64,000 nt of DNA, taken from Planctomycetota bacterium. GTDB taxonomy: Bacteria > Planctomycetota > MHYJ01 > WSZJ01 > JACPWG01. A program made the translations under genes and the position numbers. This document shows positions 38,037 to 47,200 of this stretch, in pieces; positions within the stretch are counted from its first letter, which is position 1, and every line of letters starts with the position of its first letter. The notes below the pieces were generated by a model. That model searched no databases. It was not told the origin of the DNA and saw only the letters and a list, made by a program, of their open reading frames with translations. Where the stretch lies: positions 1-64,000 of the forward strand of contig JACPWG010000081.1 in the NCBI GenBank assembly GCA_016197205.1, given 5' to 3'.

Positions 38037-40169
38037 CTACTTCGGCGGGCACGGCCGCAGGGGATCTCCATAGCGGTAGGAAGCCTCGAGACTGAGACAG
38101 TTCAGTGCCGTGGAGTAGACGCGCCCGCCTACGCACCCCCAGCGATCGTCCGGCGCCCACGATCCGGCGTCGCAGGATTTCGACTGCAGGGCATGGGGGT
38201 CGATGAGCGCCGCGGAAAGCGCGCGGTCCCAGGCCGTCCAAGCGCCGCTCGGGCGGGTACGCGCAGGGCCATCGGTGTGGAAGAGCGCCAGGGTTCCCCA
38301 GAACCAATAGTTGTAGTCCTTGCCGGTTGGTTCACCCTGCGACGAGGGTCGATCGCGATCGAGGGCCTTCGCACCGAGGTCGAGGACCGGGTCGTCGGGA
38401 TTGCGCTCGCCGAACATTCGACACACCATGCCCACCGCGGTCATCGTCAAATGGTGGACAGGCTCCTCATTCCCGCCGGGGATGACGGTCTCCACGTCGA
38501 TGTCTTGCGCGGATCGATACCCGCAACGTCCGGTGTTCGGTTCCGTCGCCGTGCGAATGAAATCCAGGGCTCCCCTCTTGGCCTCGGCTGGAACGTCAAG
38601 CCCCGCGGCCTCGGCGGCGACCAAGGCCAGCAGGCACCACCCGGTCACCGAAACGTCGTTATCCCCGGCTCGTGGCGTGTACCGCCATGCCGCGCCCGGA
38701 TTCTGGGCCGCCAGCAGGAACTTCACCGCGGCCTCCGCGGGCTCTTTGAAGAGCGGCGATTGCGTGACTCCATAGGCCTCGGCAAGGGCCGCCGTTGCCA
38801 CGGCCTGATCGTAGAGGCTTCCCGCGGAGTCCCCCTCGCCCACGCGACCGGCGTGGTCCTGATGCTGGAGCAGAAAGAGGATCGCGTTCTTCGGGGCGTC
38901 CGATCGCCGCATGGTTCGAGCGGTTACCGCGTCCTCGTAGCGTTCGGAAGACAGGTGGCTGTACCCCGCGCCGAGAAAGGCAAGGAGCGCGAGGGAGGTG
39001 AGGCCCACGTCGTGGTCGGCCACGCCCGCCCCCGCACAGGGCTCGCCCGCGCACTGCTCGGGAAAGCGCTTGCCGCGCCAGGCGCCGTCGCGCCCCTGGT
39101 GCCGCGCGAGCCAGCAGAGGGCGGAGTCAACCGCTGCATGCGTAGCCGGGTCTGCCCGCCTCCGTCCCGCTTCGCGAATCGCACGGTCGATGCTGCCCGG
39201 AGCGTGGACCCGGTTCAGCTCCGCGTCGGGCAGGCTCACTCCCGGGACCCCCTCACGATTGGAAGGCTTGGGTGCGTTTCGAATGAGCTCCGGCCTTTCG
39301 GTCGACGAGATGCCGTGTTTGGCGCACAAGCTCGCTCCGTTAGCAGTCACCTTCCATTCGCAACCTTTCCCCGCCACCCTCAACCAGATCGTGGGAAGCT
39401 CGGTTTCGGTGAGGGTGCAGGCGTCGTCACAGCCAAGCCCCTTGTCCAACGGCAATGGCGCAGGCATGCGCCCGATCGCCCCTGACGGATCCCACGCTGC
39501 GAACGACAGGTTCCAGAGGTAGGAGCCGGCGCATGCGTCCATGACATGTTGGATCGCACCCCACGGAGCGCGTCGGTCGGCTCGGATCCGAACGGCCCGA
39601 TCCCTGGGGTGAGGGAACGACTTGTCCAGGCGCGGCTCGGCTTCATCGAGGAAATGCTTGAGGTCCCCTGCGACCGAGAGAGTCTTCCCGCGCTCGGTGC
39701 GGGCGCACCCGTCCCGATCGACGGCGAGCACGATCGCGGGCGCGCCGGGCTCCGCGGAGCCGTCCAGGACGAACGCAACCTCCGCGATAGGCAGCTCGAG
39801 GTCTCCTGCCACCGCCCACGCCGCCGGCGGCGCCGAGGCGGGCCCGGAGTCCCGATTCGGAGGCCCGGGCCAGGGGGCCGCGAACTCCACTCTCTCGAAC
39901 CGCGCCGATCGCGCCGCGTCCAGGGCGCGAATCACGTCTGCGAAGGCAACATCCGCTCCCGAGTCGAGCCTTGCGTAGACTTGGCTCCGGTCGCACGTGA
40001 GCTGGTCGAGGCGCTCGGCGAGGCCGGGCAGGCCGGGTCGGTGCTGCGGCGCGGGTACAGCGGGCTCTTGGGCGCGCGCTCGACCTGCGAGCGCGGCAAC
40101 GACCAGGGTACCCAGCAGTACCGGCGCAGCCGCAACAAGGTAGCGGCGGTGCGACATGGCGAACGACAT
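38037..40169 (-). CDS. ExbD-like segments fused to prenyltransferase/squalene-cyclase repeats, 710 aa
   Basis: A signal/anchor (about 5-33) is followed by two segments resembling the periplasmic domain of ExbD/TolR (about 60-100 VYARLDSGADVAFADVIRAL; about 198-225 VRIRADRRAPWGAIQHVMDA) and then an alpha/alpha-barrel of prenyltransferase/squalene-cyclase repeats (about 345-690: LCWLARHQGRDGAWRG, TSLALLAFLGAGY, FLLAAQNPGAAWRY, TGWCLLALVAAEA). The DxDD or QW catalytic motifs of true terpene cyclases are not seen, so it is probably a binding rather than a cyclising protein. Proteins with such repeats are typical of planctomycetes. A Cys-rich stretch (CAGEPCAGAG) lies near 368. It is followed by the exported helical protein with a 254-bp gap. 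Confidence 0.8.
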   Translation of the reverse strand: MSFAMSHRRYLVAAAPVLLGTLVVAALAGRARAQEPAVPAPQHRPGLPGLAERLDQLTCDRSQVYARLDSGADVAFADVIRALDAARSARFERVEFAAPWPGPPNRDSGPASAPPAAWAVAGDLELPIAEVAFVLDGSAEPGAPAIVLAVDRDGCARTERGKTLSVAGDLKHFLDEAEPRLDKSFPHPRDRAVRIRADRRAPWGAIQHVMDACAGSYLWNLSFAAWDPSGAIGRMPAPLPLDKGLGCDDACTLTETELPTIWLRVAGKGCEWKVTANGASLCAKHGISSTERPELIRNAPKPSNREGVPGVSLPDAELNRVHAPGSIDRAIREAGRRRADPATHAAVDSALCWLARHQGRDGAWRGKRFPEQCAGEPCAGAGVADHDVGLTSLALLAFLGAGYSHLSSERYEDAVTARTMRRSDAPKNAILFLLQHQDHAGRVGEGDSAGSLYDQAVATAALAEAYGVTQSPLFKEPAEAAVKFLLAAQNPGAAWRYTPRAGDNDVSVTGWCLLALVAAEAAGLDVPAEAKRGALDFIRTATEPNTGRCGYRSAQDIDVETVIPGGNEEPVHHLTMTAVGMVCRMFGERNPDDPVLDLGAKALDRDRPSSQGEPTGKDYNYWFWGTLALFHTDGPARTRPSGAWTAWDRALSAALIDPHALQSKSCDAGSWAPDDRWGCVGGRVYSTALNCLSLEASYRYGDPLRPCPPK

Positions 40170-40220
40170 GAGGACTCGTCCAGAGGCAAGCTTGAAATCG
40201 TTCCCAGGTCGATCAACGAG

Positions 40221-40997
40221 CTAGGCGGTCGCGTCGCTCACCCCGGGGACCAGTTTCACTGCCATTTGGTCCAGATACTCCGTGAGGCCGATTTCGCGCC
40301 CGCGTTTCTTCAGAAGAGGGAGGTCGGCGCACAGGCATTCCTCTTCTCGCTCGAGTCGCCCGTTTGTCAGTTTTCCGAGGACGCTCTTGGCCGATCTCTT
40401 GGTTTCCTGAGACCTGCTCCTCGCGGTCAGCCGGTGAGCCTTCTCACAGGGATCAAAACCCAGTTCTTCCCTCAGGATTCGCAGCAGGTCCTGCTCTTCG
40501 GCATTCCGCGGAGTATACCCGGCAAGCACCCAGCATTCTCGATTTGGGTGCGCCACCCCCAGTACCGTCTCGAAGGGCCACTTTCCCGAGTCGACGGCCT
40601 GCTGAATGCCTGAAATGCGCTTGCGGCACCCGTCAGAGTCCCGAAGGAGCAGGACGCCCAAGGCACCAGGAGCCACTCGTTGGACAAGGGCGAGGGCCCT
40701 TCGAGTCTGGTGGGCGTCGGGATCCCCGGGGCGACCATCAAATTGGCCGTGGAGACGGAGGCCGGCCTTTTCCGCAAGCTCCCGCACGGAGGCCCAGCGC
40801 AGGAACGAAGCGCCGGGGGTTAATCCTACCCAGGCCCGCGCAGACTCCAGCGACTCCGCCCGCACCTGAGGGAGCCTTTCGAGCAGCACGCGATCCGCCA
40901 GGAGCGTGCCGGTCCGAAGATCCGCGGGGCCCTCGCAAAGCACCACGATCTGGCACGGCGCCGGCTCAGGGGGCATGCTGGCCTGCGAGCTCGGCAA
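40221..40997 (-). CDS. TOPRIM-like putative nuclease of a two-gene ATPase module, 258 aa
   Basis: CEGPADLRTG (Glu22) after a hydrophobic strand and LLLRDSDG (Asp120, Asp122) after a second strand have the layout of a TOPRIM E...DxD metal site as in OLD-family nucleases. NRECWVLAGY (Glu154) and ELGFDPCEKAHRLTA are further conserved-looking blocks. The role is inferred: a nuclease activated by the ATPase encoded just upstream. A TTG start at 40997 has GGGGAG 7 nt upstream and overlaps the ATPase gene by 32 nt; an ATG at 40976 is an alternative. DUF4276-like is another possible label. GC looks lower than in flanking genes, hinting at transfer. Confidence 0.65.
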   Translation of the reverse strand: MPSSQASMPPEPAPCQIVVLCEGPADLRTGTLLADRVLLERLPQVRAESLESARAWVGLTPGASFLRWASVRELAEKAGLRLHGQFDGRPGDPDAHQTRRALALVQRVAPGALGVLLLRDSDGCRKRISGIQQAVDSGKWPFETVLGVAHPNRECWVLAGYTPRNAEEQDLLRILREELGFDPCEKAHRLTARSRSQETKRSAKSVLGKLTNGRLEREEECLCADLPLLKKRGREIGLTEYLDQMAVKLVPGVSDATA

Positions 40998-42120
40998 TCC
41001 ACTGCTCCCCGATCGTGCTCCAGAATTCGCCGGGCCTCATGGCGTCCTTCCACCGGTCGAACTCCGGGTGCTCCGTCAGAGCCGCGCAGTGGATGTCTCC
41101 GGGCGACGCCTCGTAGAGGAGCCGCACCTCGTGGGGCTTGAAATGGTCCAGCAGGTAGGGCGAATGGCTGGTGGCGATGATTTGGAGATTTCGGTACTGC
41201 GCAAGGAGCTTGCGAAGCTGTCCCACCAAGTCGCCTTGGGCCCGCGGATGGAGACCGCGATCAAGGTCATCAAGAAGGAGAAGCCTGGGTTCTTGGGGTC
41301 CGAGCATCGCGGTGAGAATGCCCAGCACCAAGAGCGTGCCTTCGCTCGCCTCTCGCGCCGGAATGTCTGAGGCGGAGTCGAAATCAAGCAGCACCCGGTG
41401 TCCCCAGTAGGCTTGCACCCGCTCGTGCCGAACGGGTTTTCCCTCGACCTGGATATCGAGCGGTTCTCGGCGACTGATCTGGGCGGGCAGAACGCGGATC
41501 CGTTTCAGGGTCGGGACGATCGCGCGCACCGAGTCCTCCACCGCGCGGAACGCCTCCGGCATGCTGCCGGTCATGTAGCTCAGGACCGACGGGAGGAAGC
41601 CACCATCAAACTGCAGATAGGGGGTCGGGCCGTCAAAGTAAGAAGGCTCGGCGAGTTGGTTGGCGATCAATCCAAGCCGGACAGAACTCGGCATCTGGGC
41701 GGCAAATTCCGGAAAGGCCTCTGCGAGGCGTTCGGTATCGCTCGACAAGGCTTTTGCGGGAGGGTTGTGGTACGGCAGTGTGGCATCGACCCTGATGGTG
41801 CAATGGGTTTCGGCGAAGGTGGGGCCGGGAACGATGCCCTCGACGCAGATCCTCAACCTCGTGGACGCGGACCCCATGTCTGCATCCATCTCGAGCTCCA
41901 GTGGCCAGCTCTTGCCGCGGCTCAACCACTGATGGGCATCGCCGAATTCCAGAAAAAGCTGTTTGGGAGTCATGAATTTCAGGGCGGTGAGCAGGTCCAG
42001 ACCACGCAGGACCGTGCTCTTTCCGCATCCGTTCGGCCCGACGAGGACCGTGAACGGTTCGAAGGTCAGGGACAAATCCCTCAGGCCCTTGAAACTCTTG
42101 AACTTGGCCTTCCGAATCAT
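40966..42120 (-). CDS. OLD-like AAA ATPase (AAA_21 type), 384 aa
   Basis: SMC/RecF-like ATPase: MIRKAKFKSFKGLRDLSLTF, Walker A VGPNGCGKSTVLRGL (about 28-40), an ABC-type signature near EASEGTLLVLGILTAML, Walker B LLLLDDLDRGLHPRAQ (second acid is Asp, where Glu is usual) and IATSHSPYLLDHF. Single-domain ATPases like this act with a TOPRIM or HNH partner in anti-phage systems such as PARIS, Gabija or Septu; that role here is inference from gene pairing. It overlaps the TOPRIM-like gene. No clear promoter is seen in the 248 bp up to arsR. It lies beside an arsenic cassette. Confidence 0.85.
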   Translation of the reverse strand: MIRKAKFKSFKGLRDLSLTFEPFTVLVGPNGCGKSTVLRGLDLLTALKFMTPKQLFLEFGDAHQWLSRGKSWPLELEMDADMGSASTRLRICVEGIVPGPTFAETHCTIRVDATLPYHNPPAKALSSDTERLAEAFPEFAAQMPSSVRLGLIANQLAEPSYFDGPTPYLQFDGGFLPSVLSYMTGSMPEAFRAVEDSVRAIVPTLKRIRVLPAQISRREPLDIQVEGKPVRHERVQAYWGHRVLLDFDSASDIPAREASEGTLLVLGILTAMLGPQEPRLLLLDDLDRGLHPRAQGDLVGQLRKLLAQYRNLQIIATSHSPYLLDHFKPHEVRLLYEASPGDIHCAALTEHPEFDRWKDAMRPGEFWSTIGEQWIAELAGQHAP

Positions 42121-42368
42121 GGCGCATCCGACAACAAGGGGAGTTTCGAATGTGGGCTATGGTACGAAGATACCACTCGGCAGGGACGAATGCAACGCGC
42201 GAATTGGTTGGAGCGGCGACGCGGTGGCGAACACCTGACTCGCGAGGTCGGCGCGTCTCTGGTGATGGTTCGGGAAAGCTCTCGCGTCGACGCGACCGAG
42301 CACCTGGGACGCGCGCCGCCTCGCTCGCATCGCGATCACGCAGAGGAGGCTAGCGGGCAAGAGCCGAA

Positions 42369-42719
42369 TCATCGCGGGCAGCAGCCGCCGGAGGCGCGCA
42401 GCCTCCCCGCCCGCCGGGCGTCGACCGCGAGCGCGGGCACATCGCGAAAACACGCGCGCAGGCACTCCAGCAATCGTTCGTGGAAGCCGCCGCGTGCCGG
42501 CTGGAGCGCATGAAACATCCACCGTCCAGACCTCCGCGCCGTCACCAGGCCCGCACGCCGCAGGTACGACAAGTGTCGCGAGGCCGTCGGCTGCGGCACC
42601 CGCAGGATCGTGACGAGGTCGCCTACGCACGTTTCTCCCTCCAGCAGCAGGTGGAGCATCCGCAGCCGCGTCGGGTCCGAGAAGGCCCGGAACATCAGGT
42701 TCACTCTTTCGTTCGCCAT
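42369..42719 (-). CDS. arsR: ArsR/SmtB-family metalloregulator, 116 aa
   Basis: Winged-helix repressor: FRAFSDPTRLRMLHLLLEG, recognition region VPQPTASRHLSYLRRAGLV and wing RRSGRWMFHAL. The metal-site helix reads ETCVGDL where classical ArsR has ELCVCDL, so only one of the two Cys is kept; Cys pairs in the C-terminal region (ECLRACF; terminal GGCCPR) may supply other ligands. Divergent from an aquaglyceroporin and arsC, so it should repress the arsenic genes until arsenite binds. Start 42719 is chosen; ATG 42731 would leave a leader of only about 7 nt after the -10 box. Confidence 0.88.
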   Translation of the reverse strand: MANERVNLMFRAFSDPTRLRMLHLLLEGETCVGDLVTILRVPQPTASRHLSYLRRAGLVTARRSGRWMFHALQPARGGFHERLLECLRACFRDVPALAVDARRAGRLRASGGCCPR

Positions 42720-42724
42720 AAGTC

Positions 42725-42774
42725 TTTTCATATGCGTGCAAGCGATTATAATGGCCGGACGTTTCCACCGTCAA
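42725..42774. promoter_or_regulatory. Overlapping divergent promoters of arsR and aqpS, operator candidate
   Basis: Minus strand: TTGACG (42769-42774) and TATAAT (42745-42750), 18-nt spacer, for arsR. Plus strand: TTTTCA (42725-42730) and TATAAT (42747-42752), 16-nt spacer, for the aquaglyceroporin. The two -10 boxes share the palindrome ATTATAAT. CATATG (42729-42734) lies within and may be part of the ArsR site. Confidence 0.6.
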
Positions 42775-42804
42775 GCGCCCGCGGGCATGGAGGACCTCAA
42801 CGCC

Positions 42805-43509
42805 ATGAACTTCTCTCGCCGCCTTGCCGCCGAGGCGGTCGGCACGCTCCTCCTCGTTGCCGCGGTGGTCGGCTCCGGGATCATGGGCGAGCGGTTGTGC
42901 GGCGGCAACGTGGCGGTGGCCCTGCTCGCGAACACGCTCGCCACCGGCGCGGCGCTCCTGGCTCTCATCCTGACCTTCGGACCCGTTTCCGGGGCGCATT
43001 TCAATCCGGCCGTGACGCTCGCGGACGCCTCGCAGGGAGGGCTTCGTTGGTCCGCGGCCGCGGCCTACCTGATGGCCCAGTTCGCCGGAGCGCTCGCCGG
43101 AGTGGCCCTCGCCGACGCCATGTTCCGCGAGCCGATTTTCGCCCTTTCCCGGCACGAGCGAGCGGGGCTCGCGCAGATGCTAAGCGAGTTTGTTGCCACG
43201 TTCGGCCTGCTGGGCGTGGTCCTGGGCTGCTCCCGCCGCCGTCCGACGATGGTCCCTTGCGCCGTCGCCGCGTGGATCGTCGGCGCGTACTGGTTCACCG
43301 CCTCGACTTCCTTCGCGAACCCAGCCGTCACGCTCGCGCGGTGCGTCACCGATACCTTCGCGGGCATTCGGCCCGTGGACGTCCCCGGATTCATCCTCGC
43401 GCAGCTTCTCGGCGCGGGCTGCGCCACGCTCCTTTTTCGATGGCTCGTCCCCCCTCTCGCCCCTGAAGCGGGGCTGCGCTCGGAAGGAGAGGTCGCCCCA
43501 TGTCGGTAG
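42805..43509 (+). CDS. aqpS: MIP-family aquaglyceroporin of an arsenic cassette (AqpS-like), 234 aa
   Basis: Six membrane spans with both NPA boxes (HFNPAVTLADAS and FANPAVTLARCVTD) mark a MIP channel. The second box is followed by an Arg (selectivity-filter Arg) and the sequence resembles arsenic-operon AqpS channels, which let arsenite leave the cell down its gradient after ArsC reduces arsenate. There is no ArsB or Acr3 pump in the window, so it appears to replace the pump. GGAGG lies 11 nt before the ATG at 42805; an upstream reading to 42610 overlaps arsR. arsC follows 103 bp downstream. Confidence 0.88.
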   Translation: MNFSRRLAAEAVGTLLLVAAVVGSGIMGERLCGGNVAVALLANTLATGAALLALILTFGPVSGAHFNPAVTLADASQGGLRWSAAAAYLMAQFAGALAGVALADAMFREPIFALSRHERAGLAQMLSEFVATFGLLGVVLGCSRRRPTMVPCAVAAWIVGAYWFTASTSFANPAVTLARCVTDTFAGIRPVDVPGFILAQLLGAGCATLLFRWLVPPLAPEAGLRSEGEVAPCR

Positions 43510-43612
43510 CGTACGTGGTTCGGTCGTTCACGCTCTATGTGCGTGCCATCTGCAGCACGGACGCGGGTATCATCCTCTTCGTTCCCAGAGGGCATTGAGC
43601 GAAAAGCTGCTC

Positions 43613-44032
43613 ATGAGCGCGCGCGTCGTCTTCGCCTGCATCCACAACGCCGGCCGATCGCAAATGGCGGCGGCGTGGTTCAACCACCTCGCCGACACGC
43701 AAGAGGCGCATGCGGTCTCCGCCGGGACCGAGCCCGGAAGCCGCATCCAGCCGGAGGTGGTGACCGTGATGCGCGAGGTGGGCATCGAACTTGGAGCCGC
43801 CATCCCGACCCGCCTGACCCCGGAGCTCGCCGCCGGCGCCCGCCTCCTGATCACGATGGGCTGCGGGGAGGCCTGCCCCTTCGTCCCAGGGGCTCGGCGC
43901 ACGGACTGGCCGCTCCGGGACCCGAAGGGGCTGCCCATCGAGGACGTGCGGCGCATCCGGGAGGAGATTCGCCTGCGCGTCGCGCAGTTGATCGCCGACG
44001 AGGGCTGGTCCATGGACAAGCTCGGCTGCTGA
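43613..44032 (+). CDS. arsC: Arsenate reductase, LMW-phosphatase fold, 139 aa
   Basis: Thioredoxin-coupled ArsC: P-loop CIHNAGRS (CX5R) near residue 9, then MGCGEACPF with two Cys near 83-87 that relay the disulfide, and the LRDPKG Asp-Pro loop. It reduces arsenate to arsenite. Length (139) and motifs match the Staphylococcus pI258-type family. The ATG at 43613 starts 103 bp after the aquaglyceroporin gene; the SD is weak. With arsR and the channel it makes a compact arsenate resistance set. Confidence 0.92.
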   Translation: MSARVVFACIHNAGRSQMAAAWFNHLADTQEAHAVSAGTEPGSRIQPEVVTVMREVGIELGAAIPTRLTPELAAGARLLITMGCGEACPFVPGARRTDWPLRDPKGLPIEDVRRIREEIRLRVAQLIADEGWSMDKLGC

Positions 44033-44088
44033 ATCCGCCGGGCGCGTGGCGAGGCAGCCGACTCGCCACGCGTCGCGTCGCGGTCTCC

Positions 44089-44217
44089 GGCAAGGTCAAA
44101 ACTCCCGTCGACGTTTCGCACGGTCGACTTCGTTCCCTCGCTTCGTGGGCACGGCAGCGCCGTGCCCCTACCGAAAGCAGCCGCTCGGCGACCGTAACCC
44201 GGATGTGAAGCATGCCC
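44089..44217. repeat. Family A element, copy 3
   Basis: Left end GGCAAGGTCAAAACTCCCG, core GGGCACGGCAGCGCCGTGCCC (44147-44167), right end TGTGAAGCATGCC. It lies between convergent arsC and a kinase gene. Confidence 0.8.
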
Positions 44218-44242
44218 TGCTTTCCATCCTCGCCTCCTCCCC

Positions 44243-47200
44243 CTACGACCCGCCCCCCGCCCCCGCGCGCAACTCGGCCTTCGCTTGCCGCAACAGCCCC
44301 TCGACCTGGGGCTGGCCGGGGCAGAGCTTGAGCACAGCTTCATACTCCTCGATCGCCCGCGGGAGCTGCCCCTTCATCTCGAACAGAAGGCCGCGCTTGG
44401 CGCGCGCCTGCCAAAGGGCGGCGTTCAGCTCCAGGGCCCGGCCGAAATCGGCAAGTGCCCGCGCCCAGTCCGCCCGCGGGTCCCCGCCCATCGCCGCGTT
44501 CGCCAGCCCCCGCGCCTGCAAGGCCTCGCCGCGCAACACGTACGCGTCCACGCAGCCCGCATCGCAGCCGAGCGCCGCATCCCCGTCCGCGACCGCCAGC
44601 TCATAAGAAGGCCGCGGATCCCGCCGCGCCCCGGCTTCCGCGTGTCCCCGGCCGAGCTGGGCGCTCCCCCGCTGGAGAAAAGCGGCGACGGCCTTTGGGT
44701 CGCGTTTCAGGGCCTCGTCGCAATCCGCGATCGCCAAGTCGTAGCGCGCCCGCGCATCCCCGCCCCGACGCGACTCCGCCTCCGCCCGCTCCACGCGCGC
44801 CCGGGCACGGTGCACCCGCACCGGCACGGACTCCGGGCTCTGCCGCAATGCCTCGGCGAAATCCGCCTCCGCCAAGTCCAGGCTCGCCGTCGGGTCGATG
44901 CCACGCACCGCTTCCGCGCCCGCCTTCATGCGGTGCGCCTCGCCGCGTTCATCGAGGCCGCGCGTGAAGTCCGGCTTCCGGCGCAGCGCCTCGGAGAAAT
45001 CCGCGAGCGCGCCGCTCAGCGCGGGACGCGGATCCCCGCCGCGCACGGACTCCGCCTCCGCCCGCAGCACCCGCACGGCCGCCCGATGGGCGTAGGCGAG
45101 GACCAGCCCCGGATCCCGCCGCAGGGCCTCCCCAAAATCGGCCTCCGCGCGGTCGAGGCTCGGGCGCGGGTCCCCCCCGCGCGCCGACTCCGCCTGCGCA
45201 AGGCTCCGGTACGCGCCGGCCCGATTGCTCCAGGCGCCCGCCACGCCGTCGTCCAGTCGCAGCGTCTCTCCGAACGCCTCGAGCGCCTGCGCAAGCATCG
45301 GTCGCGGATCCTCGCCGCGCGCGGCGCCCGCCTCCGCGCGTCCGACGCGGACGATGCCGAGCCCCTCGCGCGGTTCGGCGCGAACCGGGTCCAGTCGCGC
45401 AGCCTCGACGAAAGCCGCACTCGCGTGATCGTACGCGGACCGCGGATCGCCGCCGTCCCGGTTCACGCGCAAAGCCTCTCCCATCGAGGCGTACCCTTCG
45501 AGCGCACGCACGCCAAGCGCCTCCGGCCGCGCCTCCCGCACGGCGACCAGGTCCTCCAGCGCCTCCTGGAAACGAAGCAGCAAGTACCGCACTCTCGCCC
45601 GCGCGAGCAGGAGATCGGTGTCCAGGAGCTGAAGCGTGCCCGAACCCCGCAGCTCCGTAAGCCCCCGCTCGGCGTCCTCCAGTCGCCCCTGGTCGAAGTC
45701 GCGCAGCGCCCGGAATGCGACCCGCAGCTCGCTCGCCACTCCCTCCGCCGCCAGCCGCGCCCGCCCCGCCTCCTCCAGCAGGCCTTGCATGGCTTGGCGG
45801 CGACGCGCCAGCTCCCCGGACGCCGGCGGCGCGGCCTGCGGCGCCAGCCCCGCGGGCCCGACGCCCATGGGCGGGATCGGCTGCCGAAGCACGCACTCCG
45901 CGAAATTCGCGAGCGCCTCCATGGCGGTCCCGAACGGCAGCTCGGGGTCCAGCTCGCGGGCCTGGCGCATCCACGCGAGCCCCTCCTCCTCGTAGCCGGC
46001 GAGCCGGCGCGCCCAGCCGGCGAACGCGCGCGCGACCGCTTGCGAGGTCGCATCCCGCGGCGTCTTCGCCAGGAAATCTTCGACCCGCGGCCACTCGGCC
46101 GCCGCCCGGCGTCGCCGCTCCTCGAGCGGAATCGACGAGTCGTAGAAGCTCCGCTCCATGTTGCGCAGCGGGACGACCAGCACCAGCAGCCGGCCGACCG
46201 TCTCCTGCACGCGCAGCGCCTTTTCCTTCGCGCGTCGCTCCGCCGTCATGCCGAGTCCGGCCTCGAGCGCGTAGAGCCCGCTCGCGAGCGCCAGCAGCGC
46301 CGCCGCCGCCGAGGGCAAGACCACGCGCCGGTTGCGCATGACCCACCGGGCCGCCCTCGCCGCGACGGAGGTCGGCCGCGCCCGGATCGCCTCGCCGCCC
46401 AAGTGTCGTCCGATGTCGGCCGCCAGCTCCCCGATGCTCGCGTAGCGGCGCGCCGGCTGCTTTTCCAGCGCCCTGCGGCAGATCGTTTCCACGTCGGCGG
46501 GGACGCGCACGCCGAGGGCGGCGAAAGTCGGCGGCTCTTCTTCCTGGATCGCGCGTAGCAGCGAGTACAAGCTCGCGCCGCGAAACGGGACACGACCGGC
46601 CAACAGGTGATACAGCGTCACCCCGAGGGAAAACTGGTCGCTCGCCGGACCGATCTCCGCCAGCGCCCCCCTCGCCTGCTCGGGACTCATATAATTCGGC
46701 GTCCCGAGCACGGACCCGCTCCGCGTGAGACCCGCCCCCTCCGAGTCCGAGCCGGCCGCGAGGGCCGTTTCCTTCGCCAGCCCGAAGTCCGTCACGCAGG
46801 CCTTGCCCGAGGCATCGAGCAGGATGTTCCCGGGCTTCACGTCGCGGTGAACGACGCCCGCGTCGTGCGCGGCCTGGAGGGCCTCGGCGCTCGCCTTCAC
46901 CCACGCCAGCGCCTGTCGTACGGCCACCGGCTGACGCATGGCGGCCTCCAGCGAACACCCCTCGATGAAGTCGCTCGTGAAGTACGGCCGGCCCTCCTCG
47001 GCGCCGACGTCGTGGACGGCCACGATACCGGGGTGTCGAAGCCGGGCGGCGAGGCGCGCCTCGCGCAGGAAGCGCTCCGCTTCGGAACCGTCCCCGCCCT
47101 CTTGCGAAAGCAGATGCTTGAGGGCGACCACGCGGCGCAGCTCGGGGTCCCAGGCCTTCCAGACCACGCCCATTCCGCCCTGGCCGAGCTTTTCGAGGAG

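Noticed and set aside
42157..43155. 332-codon frame across arsR and aqpS
   Set aside because: Conflicts with two well-supported genes and their promoters.
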